From Proteiniborus sp. MB09-C3 (GTDB lineage Bacteria; Bacillota; Clostridia; Tissierellales; Proteiniboraceae), in the NCBI RefSeq assembly GCF_030263895.1, contig NZ_CP127161.1, forward strand, positions 558,001 through 622,000: 64,000 nt of DNA, given 5' to 3'. Position 1 is the stretch's first letter, and each line of letters begins with the position of its first letter. Positions 24,956 through 32,672 of this stretch are shown piece after piece. Below the pieces are notes generated by a model. That model searched no databases and was not told where the DNA came from. It was given only the letters and a program-made list of their open reading frames with translations. Position numbers and translations under genes: made by a program.

Positions 24956-25542
24956 TATTTGACCCCCTATTTAATATTATAAGCACCATCAATTCACATT
25001 TAATATTATTATTGAAAATCCTTTAACAATGTGATTTTAACATAGGGACAAGCTGTATATCAATTGATTGAAGGCAGTATAGGATATTTTAATAGGTTGT
25101 CTATCAATTATTTGTTTAGCCAATACTCAGATGCTGTATACCAAAGATAGCAACCGTTCTGTAGCATATTGAGTTATAGAAAGGTTTAATATCCTTGCTT
25201 AGAGGTATAAATACGAAAGAGAGAGCATTATGAAATTTACTAAAGCACTTAAATTCGGGATTTCATTAGAGGATTCTAAAGAATATATAAAGCTAATCCA
25301 GTAAACTTTTAAGACTTTAATCATATAATCAAAGGATGGCCAAAATAAAAAATTGCTAGTTTTTTTATGAAGATTACATAAATATAATATATAAGCTCAT
25401 ACTGTTTTTTTATATGATCTGAGTACTACAGTATAAAGAAATATTTTGTACAAACAAGAATGAATCAAGGATGTTTAAGTGAAAAGTTGCATTGATTTTA
25501 TCCATATGATAGACTTAAATATATTTGGGGGGACGTGTATAT
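24956..25542. other. Long intergenic region without a supported gene
   Basis: 587 bases between the AOR-like gene and the YjdF-like gene, AT-rich throughout. One 24-codon frame at 25230-25304 (ATG after AGAGAGAG, MKFTKALKFG start) is plausible but short and unsupported. No long hairpin, repeat arm or known riboswitch consensus was recognised. Confidence 0.4.
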
Positions 25543-26169
25543 ATGAATTTAATTAATATAATAAGAACAACATTTTCTGTACATGCAGCATACTTGCTTG
25601 TTAAAGGAGATATAAAATATTCATTGTTTTTGGTTATGAGCTTAGGGCTTACATTTTTACCAAGTATAGCTGAGAAAATATTTAAATTTATAATGCCAAC
25701 GTTGCTTGAGGAGATTATAATAGTATTTATATTTTGCTCTCAATGGCTGGGTTCTTACTTTAGATTTTATGATATTTTTTCATGGTGGGATATACTGCTT
25801 CATACAGCATCTGGCTTTATAATTAGCTACTGTGCCATTATTATACTATATGTATTTGATAGAGAGCGAATATTTTTAAAAAGTGAAAACTATAGATTTA
25901 TAGCCTTATTTACCTTTATAACATCATCTGCCAGTGCATGTATTTGGGAGATATTTGAATTTACATCTGATACTCTGCTTGGGACGAATGCTCAACTAGG
26001 AAGTCTCTGGGATACTATGACTGATATGATTGTCTGTGTAATTGGTGGATTTATATTTTCACTACTCTTATATGCAAGTGGGAAAAAAGGTAAGAAAAAT
26101 TTCTTAGTAAGGCATATTGATGATTTCATAGAAAGAAATGAAGAGAAATTACAGCAAGCAGAAGCGTAG
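25543..26169 (+). CDS. YjdF/DUF2238-like integral membrane protein
   Basis: This is a 208-aa membrane protein with about six helices. The central segment FYDIFSWWDILLHTASGFIIS is followed by IWEIFEFTSDTLLGTNAQ and DTMTDMIVCVIGGF. These conserved W-D-x-x-x-H, WE-x-x-E and D-T-M-x-D elements are the marks of the YjdF/DUF2238 family. The acidic and histidine residues in the membrane suggest metal or lipid binding, but the function is unknown. ATG 25543 is preferred; GGGGGGA lies nine bases upstream, and an earlier start would include the ribosome binding site in the protein. The C-terminal tail is charged and cytoplasmic. Confidence 0.82.
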   Translation: MNLINIIRTTFSVHAAYLLVKGDIKYSLFLVMSLGLTFLPSIAEKIFKFIMPTLLEEIIIVFIFCSQWLGSYFRFYDIFSWWDILLHTASGFIISYCAIIILYVFDRERIFLKSENYRFIALFTFITSSASACIWEIFEFTSDTLLGTNAQLGSLWDTMTDMIVCVIGGFIFSLLLYASGKKGKKNFLVRHIDDFIERNEEKLQQAEA

Positions 26170-26224
26170 TATGAAAATGGCTGTAGGGGTTCAGCATGAA
26201 TATAAACATAGTAAGAGAAAAGAT

Positions 26225-26258
26225 AAAGGGGTAGTCTTTTATGCGACTATCCCTTTTG
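26225..26258. terminator. Bidirectional terminator between the YjdF-like gene and xdhC
   Basis: AAAGGG-TAGTC pairs with GACTA-CCCTTT around an 8-base loop, T-rich on one side and A-rich on the other. The two flanking genes converge here. Confidence 0.82.
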
Positions 26259-26283
26259 TTATAGATTGAATGTAAATAATTAT

Positions 26284-27375
26284 CTAGAAGGATTCAATGA
26301 GCACGTCCATTATACCACCACATACCATGCCCTCATCTTCAGCCACATCTCCGGTCATATCAACATGCTCTATGGTGTATTCATTATTTAGTATTGTATT
26401 TCTTGCAATAGTTATTATATTTGCCTCGCTGCAGCCTCCGCCAATACTTCCCATAACCTTGCCATCAAGCCAAACAATCATTTTTGCTCCAGCTTTTCTT
26501 GGGACAGAGCCCTTAGAAGATATTATAGTGATAAGTGCTCTAGGAACTTCCGTTTCTTTTGTCATTTCCTCAATTACGGCATCATCAAACTCAGGCCAGT
26601 TAAATTTCACACCTAATTCCTTATATATAGTATTTCCCCTTGCTCTTCTAAAGCTTATGACCTGAGCAATTATAGAAACAGCTATTTCTTCAGGAGTAAT
26701 AGCACCAATATCTAGTCCAATAGGAGAGTTAAGCTTTTCTATCTGTTCCTTAGAATAGCCTTCATTTAATAATTCTTCCTTCATAGCTTTTACTCTGCGT
26801 TTTGAGCCTATCATACCTAGATATGCTGTATTATATTTGAGTGAATTACGTAAGCAAACTCCATCATGTCTATGACCTCTTGTAACGATTACAATAAAAT
26901 CAGATTTTTTAATATTTAGCCTAGAGAAGCAATTTTCAAAGCTTTCACATATTACTTCACTTGCTTCAGGAAAACGGCCAGAATTTGCAAAGGTCGGCCT
27001 GTCATCTACGACAACAACAGAAAATCCAACCCTAGCTCCAAATTCTGATAGAGGCTTAGCAATGTGACCTCCTCCTAAAATAATCAATCTAGGCCTTGGA
27101 AAATAAGGTTCAATCAAAATAGTTTCTTCCTTATTGTCAACAAGCTGAAGATTACCTGAGTCAAATGCAAATAATACTTTTTGGCGAAGCTCTTCATTCA
27201 TATCCTTAAACAATGGATTATCATCTAAACTATCCTTATCTAAAACAATCTTATTTACTATAGAGCCTTTTTTGCCATCGATAGACTTCATAAAGGTTAA
27301 CATAACCAACTCATTTCCAGAAGATAATTCATTCGATAAATTCCTATAAATATGACTAAACATTTCATTCACCAT
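26284..27375 (-). CDS. XdhC/CoxI family protein (molybdenum hydroxylase maturation)
   Basis: This is a 363-aa protein of the XdhC family, whose members hand sulfurated molybdenum cofactor to xanthine-dehydrogenase-type enzymes. The Rossmann-like XdhC domain, RLIILGGGHIAKPLSEFGARVGFSVVVVDDRP and VTRGHRHDGVCLRN, lies in the first two thirds (about residues 95-260). The CoxI-like part, RALITIISSKGSVPRKAGAKMIVWLDGKVMGSIGGGCSEANI, follows at the C-terminus, the reverse of the most common order. GMVCGGIMDVLIE closes the protein. No molybdenum hydroxylase is seen here. A second in-frame ATG at 27363, with GGATGGTG upstream, may be the real start. Confidence 0.92.
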   Translation of the reverse strand: MVNEMFSHIYRNLSNELSSGNELVMLTFMKSIDGKKGSIVNKIVLDKDSLDDNPLFKDMNEELRQKVLFAFDSGNLQLVDNKEETILIEPYFPRPRLIILGGGHIAKPLSEFGARVGFSVVVVDDRPTFANSGRFPEASEVICESFENCFSRLNIKKSDFIVIVTRGHRHDGVCLRNSLKYNTAYLGMIGSKRRVKAMKEELLNEGYSKEQIEKLNSPIGLDIGAITPEEIAVSIIAQVISFRRARGNTIYKELGVKFNWPEFDDAVIEEMTKETEVPRALITIISSKGSVPRKAGAKMIVWLDGKVMGSIGGGCSEANIITIARNTILNNEYTIEHVDMTGDVAEDEGMVCGGIMDVLIESF

Positions 27376-27498
27376 CCAATACCTGAAATTTTATATAACC
27401 ATTTTATCATATATATTTTATTTTGAAAGCTAAATAGCTCACAAATGCAGAGTATATATTAGCATATATCTGTACAAAATAAACTTGAGGTGATACAT

Positions 27499-27756
27499 GT
27501 GAAAAAAGTTGGTATAGAAAAAGGGCTAAGAAATGTTGCAGATTATTTAAGCAATGAAGGCTATACTGTACAGGAGTTAAGCGGTCCAATAAAAGAAAAT
27601 CTTTCAAAGCTAGGTGGTCTGGATGTAGTAGTGACTTCAGGATTTGATACAGATATGATGGGCGATAGCACTACAGAAACTAAGACACCAGTGGTAAATG
27701 CAGATGGACTAACTCCACAACAAGTTAGAAGCATGATTGAAAGACAAACTAGATAA
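27499..27756 (+). CDS. YkuS / UPF0180 family small protein
   Basis: This is an 85-aa protein matching the YkuS (UPF0180) family: MKKVGIEKGLRNVADYLSNEGYTV at the start, then LDVVVTSGFDTDMMG, and the C-terminal TPQQVRSMIERQT. Members are small Firmicutes proteins of unknown function with a Rossmann-like beta-alpha-beta start. GTG 27499 with GAGGTGAT before it is the best start; a GTG nine bases earlier coincides with the ribosome binding site. It is divergent from xdhC and a single-gene unit. Confidence 0.88.
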   Translation: MKKVGIEKGLRNVADYLSNEGYTVQELSGPIKENLSKLGGLDVVVTSGFDTDMMGDSTTETKTPVVNADGLTPQQVRSMIERQTR

Positions 27757-27775
27757 TATATACTTCATAAAATCC

Positions 27776-27824
27776 AAAAAACCTGCAACTTGGCTAGCTT
27801 AACCAATGCAGGCTTTTATTTTTT
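27776..27824. terminator. Terminator between ykuS and the P-II-like genes
   Basis: AAAAACCTGCA pairs with TGCAGGCTTTT around a 20-base loop; T-rich on the plus side. The P-II-like genes converge from the other side and may share it. Confidence 0.7.
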
Positions 27825-27835
27825 GTATTATTACT

Positions 27836-28162
27836 TTAATTATTAAGATAATGGCTTATTCCTACTGCTCTTTTCACATCTATGACGAATGCAATACCCT
27901 TGCCTGGTTTGTTAATACCAACCTTATCTGAAATAGCCTGTAGTACTTGTTCTGTCTTATTAGCATCTACAAGGGTTAATATAATTTCCTTTTCTGGCTC
28001 CATGAGAAAACCAAAAAGCTTTGCTACTTCATGTATTCCAGAGCCTCTACCATTAATAACAGTTCCACCTTCAGCCCTAGCTGTTTTTGCAGCATTTATC
28101 ACTTCTGATGAGTGGCCTTTATTAACAATAGTTATAATTAAATCAAAGTTATTTTCATTCAT
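27836..28162 (-). CDS. P-II-like (GlnB-superfamily) signalling protein, second of a tandem pair
   Basis: This is a 108-aa protein of the P-II/GlnB-like superfamily. The beta-alpha-beta pattern starts with FDLIITIVNKGHSSEVINAAKTARAEGGTVINGRGSG. It then has the T-loop-like region and EKEIILTLVDANKTEQVLQAISD, and ends with KPGKGIAFVIDVKRAVGI. True GlnB has a uridylylatable tyrosine in the T-loop; I do not see it here. The start codon follows the stop of the upstream paralogue directly, with GGAGGTTTTT as ribosome binding site, so the two are coupled. Such pairs often accompany DUF1538 transporters, but none is in this window. Confidence 0.88.
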   Translation of the reverse strand: MNENNFDLIITIVNKGHSSEVINAAKTARAEGGTVINGRGSGIHEVAKLFGFLMEPEKEIILTLVDANKTEQVLQAISDKVGINKPGKGIAFVIDVKRAVGISHYLNN

Positions 28163-28534
28163 TTAAAAACCTCCCTTCTTATCTGTCCATTTTTCTAGTA
28201 AATGGGCAATACCAAGGTGATTTTTTACATCTATTACAAACGCAATACCATTGCCTGGTTTATTTAGGTTAGCTCCGTTAGAAATGGCATTAATAACATT
28301 GTCAGCAGCCTTTTGTTGAACTAAGGTAAGAATTATTTCCTTTTCTGGATTGTAATCCATTCCTAAAATATTTTGATATACACATTCTTCTGCTATTCCA
28401 TTGCCTAAAATAATAGTTCCGCCTTCTGCACCTGAATTCTTTGATATGTCTATGACATCAGAGCCTAGACCTTTTCTCACTATAGTAATAATAAGACTGT
28501 ATTTTTTTCTATCAATATTATCCACTGTCATCAT
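28163..28534 (-). CDS. P-II-like (GlnB-superfamily) signalling protein, first of a tandem pair
   Basis: This is a 123-aa paralogue of the protein at 27836, with the same plan: YSLIITIVRKGLGSDVIDISKNSGAEGGTIILGNG, then EKEIILTLVQQKAADNVINAISNG and KPGNGIAFVIDVKNHLGIAHL. It has a longer middle loop (AEECVYQNILGMDYNP) and a C-terminal extension. P-II-like proteins form trimers and bind nucleotides or other small ligands to signal nitrogen, carbon or bicarbonate status. A pair can form heterotrimers or divide two ligands. AAGGAGAAAG is the ribosome binding site. Regulated target: unknown. Confidence 0.88.
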   Translation of the reverse strand: MMTVDNIDRKKYSLIITIVRKGLGSDVIDISKNSGAEGGTIILGNGIAEECVYQNILGMDYNPEKEIILTLVQQKAADNVINAISNGANLNKPGNGIAFVIDVKNHLGIAHLLEKWTDKKGGF

Positions 28535-28820
28535 GAGCTTTCTCCTTCCTATTACGGCTGAAACAATTTTTAGTTATATTAAATATTATAATTAAAATAT
28601 CTCAATAAATCAATGTTTCACAGAAAATACCTTATAACATTGGCCTGTTAAATCGTAACTTTTTTGTAAATCTTTAAATTGCATAAAGGTTTATTATTGT
28701 AGTATGAAATGTATTATGAGAAAAATAAAAGGGAATTATTACATGCTTAAAAGGGTTACATGATAAAATTAATAAAGGTATAATTAATTATTAGAAAGAT
28801 ACAGTTCTGGAGTGATGATC

Positions 28821-29522
28821 ATGGAAGAAATAAAAACAAAGGTACTAGTGGTTGAGGATGAAGCTTCCATTAGAAAATTTATTTCTATTAATTTAAATAG
28901 AGCTGGTTTTCAAGTAATGGAGGCTGAATCCAGCGAAAAAGCACTAGAGATAATAAATGAGTTTAATCCTGATGTAGCTATTCTAGATGTTATGCTGCCT
29001 GGGATTGATGGTTTTACACTTTGCAATTATTTACGCAACCAATCCCCTAATATGGTGATTATAATGCTAACTGCAAGGGGTCAGGACACAGATAAAATAA
29101 ATGGTCTTGAGATTGGAGCAGATGATTACATGGTAAAGCCTTTTAATCCAATGGAGCTAATAGCAAGGATAAACGCAAACATAAGAAAAATCCATAATGT
29201 GAATAGATTATCGACAACGAGGCTTAGTCTTATGGATATGGAAATTGATTTAGGTGCCCAAAGATTTTTCAGAAAAGAAGAAGAAATAGAACTAACTCCA
29301 ACAGAATTCGCCATTATGAAAATGTTTATACAGAATCCAGATAAGGCATTAAGCAGGCATGACATACTAGATTTAGTCTGGGGAAAAAACTATTTTGGTG
29401 ATATAAAAATCGTGGATGTAAATGTTAGAAGAATTAGAGAAAAAATAGAGGACAATCCTTCTGAACCTAAAATAATTGAAACCGTATGGGGAGTAGGGTA
29501 TAGGCTGCGAGGAGAGAGCTAA
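28821..29522 (+). CDS. OmpR/PhoB-family response regulator (second system)
   Basis: This is a 233-aa regulator. The receiver domain has VVEDEAS, the phosphorylated D56 in AILDVMLP, TARGQ and K105 in MVKPFNP. The winged-helix output domain has LTPTEFAIMKMFIQNP and the C-terminal NVRRIREKIEDNPSEPKIIETVWGVGYRL. ATG 28821 follows GGAGTGAT; an earlier in-frame ATG overlaps this ribosome binding site. The stop is directly followed by the kinase gene, and a lipoprotein gene is third, with no gaps, so this is a tight three-gene operon. Confidence 0.94.
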   Translation: MEEIKTKVLVVEDEASIRKFISINLNRAGFQVMEAESSEKALEIINEFNPDVAILDVMLPGIDGFTLCNYLRNQSPNMVIIMLTARGQDTDKINGLEIGADDYMVKPFNPMELIARINANIRKIHNVNRLSTTRLSLMDMEIDLGAQRFFRKEEEIELTPTEFAIMKMFIQNPDKALSRHDILDLVWGKNYFGDIKIVDVNVRRIREKIEDNPSEPKIIETVWGVGYRLRGES

Positions 29523-29523
29523 T

Positions 29524-30915
29524 GTGAAAAGTATTAAAAAAAGATTAGTCGTGTATTTCATGTTTATCATAGTAATTACTGTGGTGGCTCTAGAGATATT
29601 TCTAATCAATACAGTAAAACAAAACTATTATAAGAATTTAGAGGATAATTTGTACAATCAGATAAAGATGTCTTCTGATTTATACTGTCAATATTTTTCA
29701 GATGCTACTCTTCATGAAAATGTGCTAAATAATGTAGATACTTTTTGGAGACAAACTACAGCACAGGTCCAGATCATTGACCTAGACGGAGATATTATAA
29801 TGGATTCAATTGGAGTCACAAATTTTGATGACGAGAAAATGGATGATGTAAATAAGGCATTTAATGATCAGAAGGGAAAATGGATTGGAAAAGTGAACTA
29901 TGATATTGAGCAGGTTATGGCTATATCATATCCTCTTAAATCAGGTGATAATATTGTTGGAGTGCTAAGATTTATTACTTCATTAAGGGAAGTAAATAAT
30001 GATATTAGAGAGATAGCCTCTGTATTCGTATGGTTTGGGTTAGTGGTAGTAATTATTTCAGGATTTTTGAGCATATTTTTAGCTAATTCAATTATTGGTC
30101 CTTTAAAGGAAGTAACTACTGCTGCAGAGGAAATGGCATTGGGAGACTTTAAAACTAAAAGCAAGAAGAAATATAATGATGAAATTGGAAAGCTTTCTGA
30201 TACATTGAATTATATGGCAACAGAGATATTAAAAAGAGAACAATTGAAAACAGATTTCATTTCTTCTGTTTCTCATGAATTGAGAACTCCATTAACATCC
30301 ATAAAGGGCTGGGCTGTTACTCTAAAGCAAGGCTATGAGACAAAGGAAGTTTTAATGGATGGACTTGATATTATTGAAAAAGAAAGTGATAGGCTTACTC
30401 TTATGGTAGAGGAGCTTTTAGATTTTTCAAAGTTTGTATCAGGTAAAACTGTTCTTGAAAAGCAGGAAATTGATGTAGCTAGCATTATAGAGCATATAAG
30501 GAAGCAACTGACTCCAAGAGCTCTTAGAGATCAAATAGACTTTCAGATATCCTATGAAGATAATCTACCAAAGCTCCATTCTGATGGAAATAGGTTGAAG
30601 CAGGTGTTCATAAATATACTAGATAATGCTTTTACATTTACTCCATCTGGAGGGAAAGTTACATTTGATACTAGGTATGAGAAATCTAATTTGATTTTTT
30701 CTGTTAAGGACACTGGCTGTGGAATATCAGAAGAAGATCTTCCAAAGGTTAAGGAGAAATTTTATAAAGGAAAAACAAGTAAGTCTAAAAATGGAATTGG
30801 ATTGTCTATTTGTGATGAAATAGTTGCATTGATGAGTGGTAGCCTAGAGATAAAAAGCCAGCTTAATGAAGGAACTGAAGTTGTAGTTACACTTCCTTTA
30901 GAGGAGGGTGAATAG
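29524..30915 (+). CDS. HAMP-containing sensor histidine kinase (second system)
   Basis: This is a 463-aa kinase with a membrane helix at residues 9-29. An extracytoplasmic sensor domain (about 30-168) has the sequence QVQIIDLDGDIIMDSIG, as in dCache/PAS-like sensors. A second helix (about 168-190), a HAMP domain, the phospho-accepting H251 in VSHELRTPLTS, the N-box NILDNAFTF, and the G1 and G2 boxes DTGCGI and GIGLSI follow. This plan resembles VicK/PhoR-type cell-envelope kinases. GTG 29524 follows the regulator stop by one base. The GAGGAGAG ribosome binding site lies inside the upstream gene. Confidence 0.94.
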   Translation: MKSIKKRLVVYFMFIIVITVVALEIFLINTVKQNYYKNLEDNLYNQIKMSSDLYCQYFSDATLHENVLNNVDTFWRQTTAQVQIIDLDGDIIMDSIGVTNFDDEKMDDVNKAFNDQKGKWIGKVNYDIEQVMAISYPLKSGDNIVGVLRFITSLREVNNDIREIASVFVWFGLVVVIISGFLSIFLANSIIGPLKEVTTAAEEMALGDFKTKSKKKYNDEIGKLSDTLNYMATEILKREQLKTDFISSVSHELRTPLTSIKGWAVTLKQGYETKEVLMDGLDIIEKESDRLTLMVEELLDFSKFVSGKTVLEKQEIDVASIIEHIRKQLTPRALRDQIDFQISYEDNLPKLHSDGNRLKQVFINILDNAFTFTPSGGKVTFDTRYEKSNLIFSVKDTGCGISEEDLPKVKEKFYKGKTSKSKNGIGLSICDEIVALMSGSLEIKSQLNEGTEVVVTLPLEEGE

Positions 30916-32415
30916 ATGAAAAAAGTTAAACTCATGTATATAATGATTCTAATAGCTTTAGTCATGGTAGGATGCGATGCTTCTCCTAAGGAGTCTACTG
31001 ATAGAATTTCATCTCCTAACAATAGTCAAATTCCTATTTCAGGTACATGGAAAATTGCAAAAGTCATTGAGGAGAATTCAAATGATGAAGATTCTAGGAA
31101 GATAGAGTGGGAAAATAAAACACTTGAGTTTTCAGAGGAATATGTGACATTAGGTGATTATTATTTAAAAGAACCTAGATATCAGGTAAAACGCGTTAAT
31201 GGAAGAGAGTATTTATTATATAATCATAAAACTTTTTTAGAGGATTTTAATATTCCTGATGGAGAGGTTGAAGTTATAACGGTTATAGATAAGGATAAGT
31301 ACTTTTGTGATATTGTTAGAATCAGTGAGAATGAATTAATTTTAAGTGTTTCAAACTATAATTTTAATTTAATAAAGATTTCTGATAAAGTAGAAAATAA
31401 TTCTGGGAATCAAAATATGCAAAAAACCGAGGGAAATAATTTCACAGTATATGAGAATGATTCACTTATTCGTTCTGGTATTCTATTAGGCCTTCGTTCT
31501 AACAATTCTAATGAATATACCTATAGGACTGTATGGATTGGATTTAAAAATAAAAGATTAGACCCTATCTTAGAAACCGAGGGAATAATCTTTCCAAGAA
31601 GAAGTGGATTCTGGAAGATGGAGATCATAAAAAATACTGAAGCTGGAAAGACAGAGGATTTTTTATTTGCTCATAATATTTCGAAGGAAAATGCTAATGA
31701 AGCAAAGATACTACAGTTTGATTATTCAGATTGGACAGAAAAAGTAGGAAATATTCAAAAACGCATTGATTATATTGGAAATGATTATGTATCTATTGAA
31801 GTTTTAGGTAATGGAAGCTATGAACAAAGCGATAAAATTTGGCAGGAGAATATCCTTCAAACCTTGCCTATAGATAGCCTAGCTAGCAAAAAAAACATAA
31901 AAATAACCGACCTTTCTGGAGATGAAAGCATTGGAGCTATAGAGCTTGGAATACAAAAAACAATGGAAAATCTAAAAATTAAAAAAAGTAATCTGATAAA
32001 TAAATACAAGCTTTTAAATAGCTTTGGTCTAGAGAGGAAAATGGGACATTGGTTTTTTAAAGGAAGAATCAATTATATGCTAGATGATGAATTTTATTAT
32101 GAAGATTACAATATTAATATAATTCCTCCTTCTAAGCTGGTGATGTATGATGATTTGAATATCTCTTGGACTCACATAAAAAACAAGGTTCCAGGAGCAA
32201 TAGATGCTTTTACTTCACCTTATAAAGATGTGGTCCTTGTCCTCACTAAAAGCGAAATAATCATTTATGGGATTGAAAAGGGAGAAATAGAAAGCTCACC
32301 TTTGAGGAGAATAGGCTTAAAGGATAATGAAGCAGTAATAATGGCAGAATGGGCTACGGGTGACTATGTAGATAATTGGAGCAAGACTTTAATGGGTTTA
32401 AATGATAGTGAGTGA
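30916..32415 (+). CDS. Large lipoprotein of unknown function linked to the two-component system
   Basis: This is a 499-aa lipoprotein; the signal peptide ends in LVMVGC with the lipidated C20. The extracellular part begins with a Ser/Asn-rich linker and a domain with ISGTWKIAKVIEENS, which resembles the SGTWK-x-x-K start of lipocalin-like beta-barrel lipoproteins. A long second half has YRTVWIGFKNKRLDPILETEG and FGLERKMGHWFFKGRINYML. I do not recognise a family. The start codon ATG follows the kinase stop directly. The position suggests that it senses or buffers the signal read by the kinase, or is its main target. The gene is ended by a palindromic repeat. Confidence 0.78.
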   Translation: MKKVKLMYIMILIALVMVGCDASPKESTDRISSPNNSQIPISGTWKIAKVIEENSNDEDSRKIEWENKTLEFSEEYVTLGDYYLKEPRYQVKRVNGREYLLYNHKTFLEDFNIPDGEVEVITVIDKDKYFCDIVRISENELILSVSNYNFNLIKISDKVENNSGNQNMQKTEGNNFTVYENDSLIRSGILLGLRSNNSNEYTYRTVWIGFKNKRLDPILETEGIIFPRRSGFWKMEIIKNTEAGKTEDFLFAHNISKENANEAKILQFDYSDWTEKVGNIQKRIDYIGNDYVSIEVLGNGSYEQSDKIWQENILQTLPIDSLASKKNIKITDLSGDESIGAIELGIQKTMENLKIKKSNLINKYKLLNSFGLERKMGHWFFKGRINYMLDDEFYYEDYNINIIPPSKLVMYDDLNISWTHIKNKVPGAIDAFTSPYKDVVLVLTKSEIIIYGIEKGEIESSPLRRIGLKDNEAVIMAEWATGDYVDNWSKTLMGLNDSE

Positions 32416-32477
32416 ACAAAAGTATATGTTTAAGTGAATATTCTCTGTTATAGAATATGTGTATTGTTATGTGAGTA

Positions 32478-32662
32478 TTGAAAAAAGACAAGGACAGCCA
32501 AAAGCTACGAGATCACTGAAAAAAATTAGTTTTCTTGCTTGTCATTCTGAAACGTAGTTGAAGATGTATGTTTTCAATATATGAGAGATCCTTCGCTTAC
32601 GCTCAGGATGACAAAAGAGAAGTTTTTCAGTGGTCTCAAAGCTATTCTTGTCTTTTTGATTT
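32478..32662. repeat. Palindromic GTCATTCTGA-type repeat, full copy
   Basis: A long imperfect palindrome. The outer arms are AAAAAGACAAG and CTTGTCTTTTT, then GCTACGAGATCACTGAAAAA and TTTTTCAGTGGTCTCAAAGC. The inner core is TGTCATTCTGAAACG...AGGATGACA with GAGAGATCC. It lies between two converging genes, so it probably also acts as a bidirectional terminator. The same architecture recurs at 51073-51245. Confidence 0.75.
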
Positions 32663-32672
32663 TAAAAGGTAG

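Noticed and set aside
25230-25304. 24-codon frame after a GAGAGAG box
   Set aside because: Too short, no homology recognisable, and a long AT-rich gap. Kept only as a remark in the intergenic entry.
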